From Laccaria trichodermophora (taxonomy: Eukaryota; Basidiomycota; Agaricomycetes; Agaricales; Hydnangiaceae): a stretch of DNA of 64,000 bases. The stretch lies in assembly GCA_018417955.1 (NCBI GenBank), contig JACTVC010000020.1, forward strand, positions 62,001 to 126,000, in the 5' to 3' direction. Under the pieces are notes generated by a model. The model had not been told where the DNA came from and did no database searches. It saw nothing but the letters and a program-made list of their open reading frames with translations. A program made the translations under genes and the position numbers. Positions 45,637 to 57,500 of the stretch are shown here, piece after piece (the stretch's first letter is position 1; every line of letters begins with the position of its first letter).

Positions 45637-48600
45637 ATGCAGAATTTCAATATTAGATATGAGTGTAATGATGCTAGAGATGATTTTTCTGCTCAACAAA
45701 AAAAGGGAGATTCAGAAGGAATATTTCCTCAGTGGATGTCAAATGAGACAATGTTGGATCTTGATGAATTAAATGCATATGATGGTGCTCACTTTGGGGA
45801 TGCAGAGTATGATGAAAATGATGAAGAGAATATTCCAAATAAATATACAGCACTTGGAAAATATGGAAGGGCAAACCAAGAGCAAATGAATGCTACAAAA
45901 ATTGCAATAAAAGAAGCTGGCTGGCTGGATGAATCCCCAAATGGAATAAATGAAGTTGACAAGGAACCAATCCAACCTGATATATTACAGTCTAGTTCCA
46001 AATGGAAAGCTTCAGTTGATCAAAAAAGACAGGAGGAGTTGGCTCAAAGAAATAAAAATATCCCAGCTCAGAAAAATATAAAAAACCAACAGATAGACCC
46101 AAATGAAAATGATGTAAAAATTGTTGACCAATCATATCTTACAAAAGACTTCAAAGCCAAAGAAAAATCAGCACAAAGGATGATTGATAAAGTTGTAAAA
46201 AAATATTCCCTCAACAGAGAGCAAGAAAGAGCCTTTAGAATTGTTGCAAATCATGCAGTTCAACCTCAGACTGAACAATTAAAAATGTACCTGGGTGGCA
46301 TGGGTGGTACTGGAAAATCACAAGTCTTCAAAGCTCTCATTTATTTTTTTCAACAGAGAAATGAGTCTCATAGATTTATTGTGCTTGGACCAACAGGATC
46401 ATCAGCTGCTCTTCTGAATGGATCAACTTATCATTCATTTTTGGGTGTGCCAATGAGTGGAATGGGTATCAGAAATGAGGCTACAAGCATTGCTCAAGTC
46501 AGAGCTAGACTAGATGGAGTTGACTATATATTCTTAGATGAAGTATCAATGCTCTCATGCCATGACATGTATAAAATTGCTTCACAGTTAGCCAAAGCAC
46601 TCAATAATTTTGAAAAGCCATATGGTGGAATTAATATGATATTTGCTGGTGATTTTGCCCAACTGCCCCCTGTTGGTGGTCAATCTCTATACAGTCACTC
46701 AGTTGGAACACAAGTGCATTCAGGCTTAAAGCCAGGTGGCCAAGAAGCTGCTGTAGGAAAAGCTCTCTGGCATCAGGTTACAACTGTAGTTATACTGAGA
46801 GAGAATATGAGGCAGAAAACTCAGACTCCCCAAGATGCATCACTGAGAAAAGCATTGGTCAATATGAGATATGGAAATTGTACTGCTGAGGACATTAAAT
46901 TTTTGAGAACTCTTCAAGCCAGTAAAAAGCCAGGAAGACCTAACATTGCTTCAAAGGAATTCAGAAATGTGGCAATTATATGTGGAAGACACACACAAAA
47001 AGATCAAATTAATCAAATGGGGTGTGCAAGATTTGCTAAGGAGACAGGCCAAAAATTGACCCATTTTTACTCTGTAGATAAGTGGGGAAAGGATGCTGAT
47101 CCAGCTAATAAAACAAAGTGGGGAAAATCAAAGGCTGCTTCAAAATCAAAGCACAAGTCAAATGAAATTGATTTTGATGATCAACATCAAATCTGGAATG
47201 TCAGACATGGATCAACTGAACACTTTGCTGGAAAGCTTTCACTCTGCCTTGGAATGCCTGTGATGATCAGAAATAATGATGCAACTGAGCTGTGCATAAC
47301 AAAAGGTCAAGAGGGATTTGTAGTTGGATGGCAGGCAAAGAAAGGTCCACATGGAAAGAGAATACTGGACACTCTATTTGTAAAATTAGATAAGCCTTCA
47401 AAAACTATTCAAATACCTGGGCTTCCAGAAAATGTGGTACCTTTAGTCAAGGGAACTAAAACTATTACATGTACATTCCCTAGTGACCTGAAGGAGTCTA
47501 TAGAAAGACAACAAGTTTGGGTTCTACCTAATTTTGCAATGACAGATTATGCAGCTCAAGGAAAAACTAGACCATACAATGTTGTCCATCTTAACAGCTG
47601 CCCTACTCATATGTCTTACTACACTTGCCTCTCCAGAAGTGCAAGTGCAGCTGGAACTATCATTCTACAAGGCTTTGAGCCTAGCATTGTTACTAGAGGA
47701 TGTGCAAAATATCTTAGGCAGGAACTCAGAGAACAAGAACTTCTAGATGAAATTACCAGGCTTAGATATGAAGGGTCACTTCCTTCTTGTGTTGTAGGAT
47801 ACACACGCAACTCATTAATCAGAAGTTTTCAAAACTGGAAAGGTACAGCATATGTTCCAGAGAAAACAGATGCATCTTTGAGGTGGAGTGACAGTGATCC
47901 AATGGATATACTACCTGTGGTTACAGACAGTCCATGGCAGATCATTAAGAGAGGCAAAGATAAGAAAGCAGAGCAACCCAAGAAAGCTTCAGCATTTGTC
48001 CCAGCTAAGGGATCAGTTGCAGTTAAGCATAAGCTGGATGATGATGATGAGATTAATATAAAGAAAAAGAGTAAAAAAATACTGAAGCCTAAGTCTAGTA
48101 TCAAGTTAGGACTTCAATGGGATAGTATCAATTACAGTTGTGCATATGATAGCTTATTTGTGATTTTATATCATATTTGGAACATAGATCCTGTGAGGTG
48201 GACTACAAATTTTACAGAGATCAACCAAGACTATTTAGGTGCATTGGCAGCTGGTTTCAACAAGGTGCTTGAAGGAACACTTACTTTAGAAGATGTAAGA
48301 GATGAACTTAGACATGATCTTCATAATTTAGATCCTGTCAAATTTCCTATGGGCAGAACAGGAGCTAGTGTTGGACAACTTACATTTGAAATGCTTAAGT
48401 ATGAAAAAGATAATGCAGTGGCTGAGATAATATGTTCAGACTGTGGAAATGCATATGAAGTAGATGATACACTGGGATATGTTCTACATGCATCTGACCC
48501 TATACCAGCATCAACTTTAAAATGGATAGGATCAATTCAGAAGCCATCTACAGAAATATGTGGGAATTGCTCAGGTGAAATGATTGAGCATGTATCCTAT

Positions 48601-48900
48601 GCAGAGGTTCCAAAGATTATCATCCTGGAGTACCCATACTGTAATACTAAAACTAGTCACAAGGTAAAGTTTGTGGTAAATGGAGAAGAAGTCTTACTGA
48701 GCCTGAGAGGCATCATATACCATGGAGATAATCATTTCACCTCTAGAGTTTTTTCATATGAAGGTAAAGTTTGGTTCCATGATGGGATAACTACCAAAAA
48801 TAAGTGTATAGAAGATGGGCAGATTGATGATAAAAGCAATAATGATCTTAGATACTATCAGGATCAGGAACTTGTTTTAGCTGTATATTCTCAACTTTAA
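45637..48900 (+). CDS. Pif1-family helicase fused to a USP-like peptidase domain
   Basis: A 1087-codon frame. Residues 180-700 are an SF1B helicase of the Pif1/Helitron type: Walker A GGMGGTGKSQ near 223-232, Walker B IFLDEVSML near 300, FAGDFAQLPPVGG near 335-350, and C-terminal DYAAQGKT near 637 with YYTCLSRSAS near 663. In a complete element it would unwind DNA for rolling-circle transfer. Residues 825-1087 look like a ubiquitin-specific protease: N832-x-x-C835 in NYSCAYDSL, two Cys pairs (CSDC, CGNC near 933-977) resembling the USP zinc finger, H1033 in GDNHFTSRV and D1049 in WFHDG. An upstream TAG at 45625 in the same frame (CAATAGAGG) shows the true protein began earlier. Confidence 0.88.
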   Translation: MQNFNIRYECNDARDDFSAQQKKGDSEGIFPQWMSNETMLDLDELNAYDGAHFGDAEYDENDEENIPNKYTALGKYGRANQEQMNATKIAIKEAGWLDESPNGINEVDKEPIQPDILQSSSKWKASVDQKRQEELAQRNKNIPAQKNIKNQQIDPNENDVKIVDQSYLTKDFKAKEKSAQRMIDKVVKKYSLNREQERAFRIVANHAVQPQTEQLKMYLGGMGGTGKSQVFKALIYFFQQRNESHRFIVLGPTGSSAALLNGSTYHSFLGVPMSGMGIRNEATSIAQVRARLDGVDYIFLDEVSMLSCHDMYKIASQLAKALNNFEKPYGGINMIFAGDFAQLPPVGGQSLYSHSVGTQVHSGLKPGGQEAAVGKALWHQVTTVVILRENMRQKTQTPQDASLRKALVNMRYGNCTAEDIKFLRTLQASKKPGRPNIASKEFRNVAIICGRHTQKDQINQMGCARFAKETGQKLTHFYSVDKWGKDADPANKTKWGKSKAASKSKHKSNEIDFDDQHQIWNVRHGSTEHFAGKLSLCLGMPVMIRNNDATELCITKGQEGFVVGWQAKKGPHGKRILDTLFVKLDKPSKTIQIPGLPENVVPLVKGTKTITCTFPSDLKESIERQQVWVLPNFAMTDYAAQGKTRPYNVVHLNSCPTHMSYYTCLSRSASAAGTIILQGFEPSIVTRGCAKYLRQELREQELLDEITRLRYEGSLPSCVVGYTRNSLIRSFQNWKGTAYVPEKTDASLRWSDSDPMDILPVVTDSPWQIIKRGKDKKAEQPKKASAFVPAKGSVAVKHKLDDDDEINIKKKSKKILKPKSSIKLGLQWDSINYSCAYDSLFVILYHIWNIDPVRWTTNFTEINQDYLGALAAGFNKVLEGTLTLEDVRDELRHDLHNLDPVKFPMGRTGASVGQLTFEMLKYEKDNAVAEIICSDCGNAYEVDDTLGYVLHASDPIPASTLKWIGSIQKPSTEICGNCSGEMIEHVSYAEVPKIIILEYPYCNTKTSHKVKFVVNGEEVLLSLRGIIYHGDNHFTSRVFSYEGKVWFHDGITTKNKCIEDGQIDDKSNNDLRYYQDQELVLAVYSQL

Positions 48901-48960
48901 ATTAGAACTTTGTCTTGATAAATTTAATATTAAAATAGAATTTTAGTGTAATATTTTTAT

Positions 48961-49093
48961 AACATTGAATGCAAGCCACATTGATTTGAAGCAAATGATT
49001 ATAAAGAATTGTAAATAAATGTCAATTGTAAAATTTATTTACAATTTCTTCACATTAATTTAGTTCAAGTTAATGTGGCTTGCATTCAATGTT
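48961..49093. repeat. Subterminal 22-bp inverted repeat of the Helitron
   Basis: AACATTGAATGCAAGCCACA... at 48961-48982 is perfectly complementary to 49072-49093, spaced by 89 bp. The same fold-back, slightly diverged, lies in E9 (50331-50490). It could act as a 3' processing or replication-pause structure. Confidence 0.85.
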
Positions 49094-49157
49094 AATAAAA
49101 AATTTAAAATATGCCTTTTTAAAAAAACTTACTCTGCATATTTTTCAGCATTGGAGA

Positions 49158-49210
49158 TCCATGGGAAGGACTCATACATGCCATGCGAAGCACTGGCCCA
49201 CACCCACAAG
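49158..49210 (+). promoter_or_regulatory. Helitron 3' terminus with hairpin
   Basis: It carries GGAAGGACTCAT, complementary to the TTATGAGTCCTT 5' end, then hairpin GCCATGC-GA-AGCACTGGC, then CCACACCCACAAG. The next base is T. The loop differs from the AAA of the short elements while the stem is conserved. Confidence 0.85.
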
Positions 49211-50211
49211 TACTGAAATAACAGGAGAATGGAATGTCAGAGTTCTGCTTGGTAGAAGAGGTAGAAAGACCAAGATGCTTGAAGCTGACAAAGACCAACA
49301 TCGATGACAACAACCGAGAAGAAGTTGTACTGCGCATTCAGGGTATCATTTGTGGTTCAAGCCTCCCACCGGCCAAACGGCTGTTTAAAATGTAAGCATA
49401 TCCTAAGCTCAGATGCCCAAACAAGTTCAAGCCTCATAACATAGTGAGCCAAAGCAGCGAAGATATATCAAGAATCGTTAGCTTTGACAGGACTTGGGGC
49501 GATGAAATTTTCTGCCATGATTGAAAACATTTATGACATACAGCATGTTTTTGAGAGATCGCTACCCCACAACACCATGGAAGAGTGGGTTCCCAGTTAC
49601 TATGAAACATTTGAAGCGTTGGATATGGGCAACCGCTATTTCATTGACTGGCGTGACATAAACGGTGACACTCCTATTTCCTTCAGCACTGAAATCAACC
49701 CCCACAATATACTTACCGATGCATTGTCCAACGAATTCGTTCACCTCCAAGAAAACAAGGTCAAATACTACGAAGTGCAACAAGGATCTGATAGTGTTAT
49801 ACGGTAAGTAATAGAGTTATAAAACAATATAAATTCAACTGATAGATCGCAGATACTATGAAATCAACCCAATGAAGATACGTACAGGAGACATCGTGGA
49901 AGCGCAGGTATCGTTTGTTGCCATACCGCTTAAGCAGAACAAATACAAGGTACTGGTGGTGCTCCGAGCCATCACTCTATTAGATTGCAGTCCACTACGA
50001 GTAAGCCCCCCTCCCCAGATTATCCTAAGCAAAACAACACTAATCAGAAACAGAATGCAAGTATTGCACGTCGCATGAGCCGAGGCGCTGAACTGCGTCG
50101 AGCCAGCCAGTCTCTAAAGCGGAAGATTGGATACGAAGAGGATGAGGTGCACAACACCAGGGAGAAGTTGAGCAGGATGCATCTGGACTGAAATAGGGCG
50201 ATAATAACTTA
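49211..50211 (+). pseudogene. Fragment of a multi-exon conserved hypothetical gene
   Basis: Plus-strand pieces read as one protein: about 49260-49394 (VVLRIQGIICGSS, then a GTAAGC donor), 49484-49807 (MEEWVPSYYETFEALDMG, YFIDWRDINGDTPISFSTE), and 49849-50000 (YEINPMKIRTGDIVEAQVSF, VVLRAITLLD) with a GTAAGT donor at 49804 and a GTAAGC donor at 50000. A basic tail ends at 50191. It resembles unnamed agaricomycete proteins; the function is unknown. Both ends are cut by inverted Helitron 3' termini, and at least one frame break lies near 49500. Confidence 0.55.
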
Positions 50212-52083
50212 TTGTGGGTGTGGGCCAGTGCTTCGCATGGCATGTATGAGTCCTTCCCATGGACCTCCAATGCTGAAAAATATGTAGAGTAAGTTTTATT
50301 TAAAAAATGCATATTTTAACATTTTCATTAACAATGGATGCAAGCCACATTAACTTGAATCAAATTAGTGGGAAGAGATTGTAAATAATGTTAAGTAAGA
50401 ATGTCCAAGCAATTGTAAAATTAATTGAAATTTATTTACAATTCTTTATAATCAGTTGCTTCAAATCAATGTGGCTTGCATTCAATGTTATAAAAATATT
50501 AATCTAGAATTCTATTTTAATGTTAAATTAAGATTGCTCAGTCCTAGGTTACATATGATCAAGCTAAGGTCTTACCATAGTTTACGAAAGAGGTGGCATA
50601 GAAATCCATAGGATTTAACTGGCAGAAAGCCAATGATGTGTTTTCTGGGTTAAATATATTAAATTTGAGAATATGCACTAAAAAGGGCAAGTTACATACC
50701 TTCTGGGCTCAGAATAGCCAGAGAACAGGGAGTTTGTTGATCTAGAATATAGAAAGATTAGCAGAGTAGTACCTACAGAAATATAGAAATAGGCTTACAT
50801 GGCCAAAAATGACCAAGTTCAGAGCTAACACCAGTATTTCCAGATCTGAGCATGTTCCAGGTGTTGGAAGAGAACACAGAGGGCATAGAAGTGTAGCAGA
50901 GAAGGCCTAGAAGCCATAGCAAAAAGAATTGTAGCAGTAGCATGAGTGGTTGACTCAGAATGGAGTGAACAAGGTGCCAGCAAAGCAAGATGATGGTGGT
51001 TCAAGTTCAAAAGGGAAAGTTTACTATTGTTTATCAGAAGCTTTGAAGTACCCAGGAAGTTTAGGGCAAGTCCACATTCCTTATGTGGGAACTTTTTCCC
51101 ACAGTACATGAATTATAGCCCCTTCTTATACATTTCTAAATGTACTGAAATCATATAACCAGATGACTTTTTTATTGAGAAAAACATAAAAAAACATGAA
51201 TAAATAGGTGTCTTTGCATATATCTCAGGAAAGAAGATAGCTAGTCACATTTTGTGACCACATTGAGAAATATAACAGCATGCTCTATAAAACTGTCACT
51301 AATTTCCTTTTTAGGTCAAATTTCCCACAGTACCAGAAACACAGCCTCTCACTTAGCTTTATTAACAAGAATTGTAGCCCCTTTGCTTAGCTTTACAAAT
51401 ATATATAAATAATGTCACACAGATCATTCCTTATTGAGAAAAACACAAAATACTGAAAAAATTGGACACTTTTTGAAAATAGTCATGTATTTTGACCAAT
51501 ATCTGCATAAGAAAGAAGGCTAGTCAGATGATATAATCACATTTCTGGTCTTTAATGTTGCTATACTATTGTAGAGGCTGTGTTCAGGGTCCAGTGTACA
51601 CTTCCAAATATGGCAATCTGCCCAAATATAGCCAGAAAATGTTGTCTACAAGTTTCTTTATGTTTTCTTTAATGTCCAGCTATTTGCTCCAAGTGCTTTT
51701 ATGTGCTGTCTCTATTTTTAGATATGGACCCTGAACACAGCCCCTTCAACACCATGGCAACAAAGAATATCACTTTTATTTTTGGGTATTTTTTCTCATT
51801 TTCTGGGAGTTTTTACCTCATTTCTATATTTAGATATTGACCCTGAACACAGCCTCCCCAACTTACTGATCAATATTCTGATTTTTACATATTTTTTCCC
51901 AATTTTCTAGTTATTTCCCCCAATTTTATGGCTGCTTTTTTGTTTAAGGGAAACAGTTCCCGCGGTGATGAAAGGTAAATCAATGAATCAATCAATGAAT
52001 GAATGAAAATTTTGCCTAAGTCCTCAGTTGATAAAGAATGAGTCTTAAATGAGTCTTACTCGTAAACTCGTAAGGACTCATAA
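50212..52083 (-). mobile_element. Helitron-like long-form element E9
   Basis: On the minus strand it runs from TTATGAGTCC at 52083 to the 3' hairpin and CACAA at 50212, 1872 bp. It has the family 5' end, and its last 300 bp match the coding Helitron (48900-49210), including the fold-back. This links the non-autonomous elements to the coding one. The terminal base is atypical (CACAA|TAAG rather than CACAAG|T). A 94-codon frame at 50825-51109 is not conserved elsewhere in the window. Confidence 0.8.
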
Positions 52084-54548
52084 TTATTAGGCAGATTCGG
52101 TTAGATGGCTATAGATACAGCTGGTTTGAAAATCCAGCCAAACCTGTAAAAGTCTCTATTGTCGAGCCCAATCTAATTTTTTAGATTTGGCTCGACCTGG
52201 TTCGACCTGCTTAACCCTTATTTTCACTGAGGCTTATTCATCATTTTTGTGAAAATGAATATGTATGTATCTCTGCCAATTCTGGGCCAAATGACATGGT
52301 TTTTTTTTTGCAGTATGCACTCCTTGTCTATGGGATTATTCTGAAATGAGGATAAATGTAGGTAAATACAAATAAATAGTCTGAAACTAAAATTTGTAGT
52401 CTATTCATAAACTTTGGTTTGTATATGTTGGAGTTGAGCCCATATGATATCACATGGTTTAAGACATATACAAACAGATTTACCACATGTGCAGTAGATC
52501 TGCTTGTACATGTTGAATGCTTAGTAATCTCTTTTATGTAGCTCTGTCACTTCAGATCCAAATGACATGGTTTTTTTTTGCAGTATCCACTCCTCGTCTG
52601 TGGGATTATTCTGAAATGAGGATACATGTAGGTAAATACAAATAAATTTTGTAGTCTATTGGTAAACTTTGGTTTGTATGTATTGGAGTTGTGCCACATG
52701 GTTTAAAACATATACAAACAGATTTACCACGTGCGCAGTAGATCTGTTTGTACATGTTGAATGCTTAGTAATCTCTTTTGGCAAAAACAAAGGTTTCTAT
52801 GTAGCTCTGCCACTTCAGATTCAAATGACATAGTTTTTTTTGCAGTGGCTTTCAGGGTCTGGGGTGAATTTCCAAAGTAGGAAATGTGCGCGTTTTCAGA
52901 TGTAAAATAGCAATAAAATAGCAGAAAAATCAGAAAAAATTGGGGGTGGTGCTTACTGTTGGTGATGATGTTGGAGGTCATTTTCAGGGTCCAGGGTGCA
53001 TTTCTAAATAAGGAAATGTGCACTATTTCAGAAGTAAAATGGCTATAAAATAGCAGAAAAATGAGGAAAAATTGGGGGGTGGTGCTTACTGTTGGTAATG
53101 ATGTTGGAGGTTGTTTTCAGGGTCCAGGGCACATTTCCAAATATGGTAATATAGCCAGAAATAGCAAGAAAATAGCCAGAAAATCAGAAAACAATGGAGG
53201 ATAGTGGTGATACCCTTGGCTAATGTTGTCAGGGTTCAGAGGCTAGTCTCAATATGGTAATATAACTAGAAATAGCCAGAAAATCAGCATGAAATGAGGG
53301 ATGGTGCTTATTGCCAGTGATAACCTTGGGTAAGATTGTCAGGGTCCAGAGTCTAGTTCCAAATAGAGCAAAATAAACCCAAAAATAGCCAGAAAATGGC
53401 TAGAAAATCAGAAAAAATGGGGGATGGTGCCCATTGCAGTGATAACATTGGGTAATGTTGTCAGGGTCCAGTTCTGAATATGGTAATATATCGAAAAAAG
53501 CGCAGGTTCAGATGATCTTTGGCGCATGTCATCACTTAGTCATCATTTTTAGTGAAAATGAAGATTTGTATGTAGCTCTGCCAAATCTGGTCCAAATGAC
53601 ATGGTTTTTTTTTGCAGTATGCACTCCTTAATTGTAGGATCATTCTGAAATGAGGCTAAATGTAGGTAAATACATATAAATAGTCTGAAATGACATGTGT
53701 ACTCTCAGAAAATGTTGGTTTTATGTAGCTCTGCCAAATCTGGTCCAAATGACATGGTTTTTTTTGCAGTTTGCACTCCTTAATTGTAGGATCATTCTGA
53801 AATGAGGATAAATGTAGATAAATACAAATAAATAGTCTGAAATGACATGTGTACTCTGAGGAAACATTGGTTTCTGTATACTGAACTTGAATCTACATGA
53901 TATCACATGGTTAAAAACAAATGCAAACAACTTTACCACCAAGGAGGTAAAGTTGCTTGCACATGTTGAATGATTAGTAATCCATCTTGAAGATTTCTAC
54001 CTAGCTCTGCCACTTGTAGCCCAAATGATATAGTCTTTTTTGCAGTATGCACTCCTTAATTGTAGGATCATTCTGAAATGAGGATAAAAAAATGTATGTA
54101 AATGCAAATAAATAGTCTCTACCTAGCTCTGCCACTTGTGGTCCAAATGACATGGTTCTTCTTGCAGTATGCACTCCTTAATTGTAGGATCATCATTAGA
54201 TAATGTGTTCAGGGTTTAAAGTAGATATCCAAATATGGTAAGCTAATAAAAATAGTCATAACATGGCAGAGAAATCAGAGAAAATTGAGGATGGTGCTGA
54301 TTAATAGTGATGATGTCAAGTTTAGATAGACTTCCAAATAAGAAATATTGCTCATTGATGGCGATGATACTGAGGTACTCTGCTTGAAGCCCAGAGTGGC
54401 ACTGAAATAGAAAGATATACTAGTTTGTAAAAAATATAGCTAGAAATTCAGAAGAAAAACCAAAAAAAAAAAAAGCAGAAATGGGTTACTATCACTCTTG
54501 CAAAATAAGACTCGTTCCTGCCATGCTTGCAATGGCCTCTTACACAAG
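52084..54548 (+). mobile_element. C-type Helitron-like element lacking a recognisable 5' end
   Basis: The 3' end is clear: GACTCGTTCC, hairpin GCCATGC-TT-GCAATGGC, then CTTACACAAG at 54548 followed by T. The interior has CAGGGTCCA modules (52850-53500) and repeats of GCTCTGCCA..CCAAATGACATGG + T-tract + GCAGTATGCACTCC. No TTACGAGTCC is seen between 52084 and the 3' end, so the 5' part is missing or diverged. No genes. Confidence 0.7.
52240..54200 (+). repeat. Dispersed GCAGTATGCACTCC repeat units
   Basis: Units start near 52230, 52540, 52795, 53560, 53720, 54000 and 54118. Each has a T8-10 tract ending GCAG (a look-alike of a 3' splice site), then TATGCACTCCTT, GGATCATTCTGAAATGAGG and ATAAATAGTCTGAAA. 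Confidence 0.75.
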
Positions 54549-57500
54549 TATATATTGTTCGCCTTGACCTGCTGGTTCAAAAAGTTTCCCTGTGACCTTA
54601 ACCGCGACCTTGACCTTGTCTTTGATATGCCACAGAACGTCCAATGTGTGACACATTCTCGGAAGGCTATGATTCCTGACATACCTCTTCCTGAAACCTG
54701 CGCAAAACCTGGTACCAGAAAACGCAAGGTGAAGGTCTGAATTTTCATCATGTAACCGACACTTTTCACTCATTTGAAGATATAGGATGTTGTGAAACCT
54801 TACGCCAGTAAACGCAAAGCCATCATGGAAGATGCTGAGGTAGGGGCAATTCCAATTTAATGCTTGCTTTACAACTAAAAAACCATAGCCTGCCGTTGCA
54901 GAACAAGGAGAGGCTGAACCAACAGAAGCTGAGGTGGGCGAAGAACAAGAAGAACACAATGCTGGTGGATCAGGATCCATTTCTGCGGAAAAAACAAATG
55001 TACGGAGTCTCCCATCCACTCAATTTGTCACTCATGTTGAGCCATAGACCACAACGAATAACAATGCCACTGGTAGCGGCAAACAACCTTCCATCACTCT
55101 TTCTACAAATTCTGGTGGACCCAGGAACAATGAGGTAGGAAAACGTCTACCAGATCATTGCCTTACTAAATCTCGAAATTGTAGAATATCGATGACATAG
55201 AGCACGTCGCCACTACTATTCACGACATGGTGATGCCTCTGGTTCTGATTACGAGGAACCTGTTCGACGCTTCACAGCTTCCCAAAAGGGCCATGCTCAT
55301 GTTGCTGACAACAACTTTGCTGGTGCTGAGGATGAGGGTGACACATCACCCCCTCGACGCTTTACCGCTTCCCAGAAGAAAAAGGGCCGTGCTCATGTCA
55401 TCGATGACAACTCTTCTGGTGCTGAGGATGAGGGTGACACATCGCCCCCTCGACGCTTCAAGGGCCATGCTCGTGCCGTCGACAACAACTCTTCTGGTGT
55501 TGAGGATGAGGGTGAAATTGGGGAGGATGAGGGTGATTACAATAAGGAACCAAATGGTGAACCTTTGGCTGTTGAGTCACTGGAGGAACTTGTCAACAAG
55601 AAAACCAAGGATGCCACCGACGTTGCATGCTTACTTCAGATGGTACCTTCACATCAACCCAGGCCTGATAACAAAGATTCAGATAGCCAACATTCCGGTG
55701 GTGATTACATGCCAAAGCCCTCAAAGGAGAAGTCAGCTCGACCATGTCCAAATAACAATGGCGCGTTTGAGTCGGTGGATCAGGATGAAGGAGACGATGA
55801 ACAAGAAGCCACTCGCCACAAATCGGGTCCTCTTTCGAAAGCTGCAAAAGAGGCTGCCTTCGCCGCTCATCAAGAGTATCTCAACAAACTTGAAGCCTTG
55901 GCTTCTGAGCACGACAAACCCTTGAAACTGTTCCTACGACTTGTTGCTCAAGAGGTCAAGTCAAGTCATTGTTCAAATCCCTGGTCAGCCTTCCAGCACT
56001 GGTATGCTCAACATGGTGACGTCAAGAAAACAAAAGAAGGTGAGCAACTCCAACATCCATGTTTTACCCCCAGCTAATTACTAGCGAAAATCCAGTTTCT
56101 GCCCAAGCATGGATGAAGTTTGTTGCCAAAATTTATAATCAGGAACTCAAGACACTCGGAGTGAACCCTTCTCAAGAAGATATTCATGAACATTTCAAAG
56201 AACAGCTAGATTATTATCGCAGTGTCATAGGCTCGTTTTTGGAATTGAAGCAAGATGACAGGAAGTTCCCGCAAGTGGTCAAGAAAGTGGTTGAGCCATT
56301 TGTCAAGTTGGTGTGTTTTTACATTGCTAATACCCTGTCTCTTGATAATAACATATGTTAAAGGCCACTTGAGCATACAAGGAGACCGGGATTCAAGTCT
56401 TTGGATTTGCCATCAACGTCAATGCCAATTCAACTTCAAGCCTGGCTTGGGGGGGCAGCCGTGAGTATGAGAAACTCCGTGAACGCTACAAGTCCTCTGT
56501 CGAGACTCAGCTGAGAGATTATGAAGGAATGTTCAAGGTGGCAGAGATGGACCAGCGATTGGTGGCCGCAAACAGCGCATTGATTCACTGTGAACCGAGG
56601 TCAACTGAGAATAAGCGAGATTGCCTTATGTGGGTTCTTGGCGAATTTCTGCAAAGCGATCTGAGTAAGTTGGTTCCTCTATCCGTTTCAAGACTTCTCA
56701 AAGACATAATGTTCATTTAGTTGAAATCTTCACTGCCCGAAGTGAGGATGGGAGTAACATGAAGAAGGTCACAATGAACTGGTCTTGGACCAACTTTGCA
56801 TACAAGAATGAGGTCACCATTTGGTTGGGGACTGGTGGATGATTATCCTCATGAAGGATTCTCATTGAAGGGTAAAGGAAAGGGAGAGGCTTTCTTTCTT
56901 CCAGAGAATTGTCCAGTCCCGCATCACTGAGTACAAGCGAAACAGTAGTAAGCTAAATGCAGATGAAGAAGGTGACAATGATTTGGTCATATCGCCCTAT
57001 GTTCACATTGTTTCGTGGACACCAGGTGAGCTTTGTGAGACTGCTCTTGTCATTCATGTAATTGACTATTCAACATTAGAACAATGCAAGTGTCGTGTCA
57101 TTAAACAGCAAGACATCCCCCTGGTGATAGATATTGCAGGCAAGGTTTTATCTACAGTCTTCAACTCGAAGGTGTGGGCAAAGGCAGCGGAAGCCACTGG
57201 CCATAGCAAGCCTCACCAGAAGTCAGCGTGACCGCTAAGCGATGATGAGGAAGACTTTGAAATGCCCATCGAGATACCTCCCTGTCGTCCACCTCTCTGC
57301 CCAAACACTTTACGAGAGGATCCCGATGCAGTGCCCCTTCACTTGCGATTTTCGCCAGATCGTGAACAGAGCTATAACAATCGGGCTGCTAGCAACTTCG
57401 ACACACGCCCTCCTCACTCAAGATATACAATAGATTCTCAAGATCATGACCAGGACACTTACAGTCGTGCACATAACAATGCTGGTACACGTCCCCGTCA

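Larger units (their letters stand above)
44317..49210 (+). mobile_element. Coding Helitron, decayed copy 1
   Basis: From the element C junction to the shared 3' end CACAAG at 49210. It codes on the plus strand for an N-terminal DUF6570-like protein part and a Pif1-type helicase. The N-terminus is cut by element C. The Rep nuclease region is deleted (ORF 44330-45568). A frameshift near 45510 and a TAG at 45625 separate the two frames. Its 3' terminus is the same as that of the short elements. Confidence 0.88.

Noticed and set aside
50825..51109. 94-codon minus frame in E9 as an element gene
   Set aside because: The related long-form copies E3 and E6 end before this region, so it cannot be tested here, and no motif is seen.
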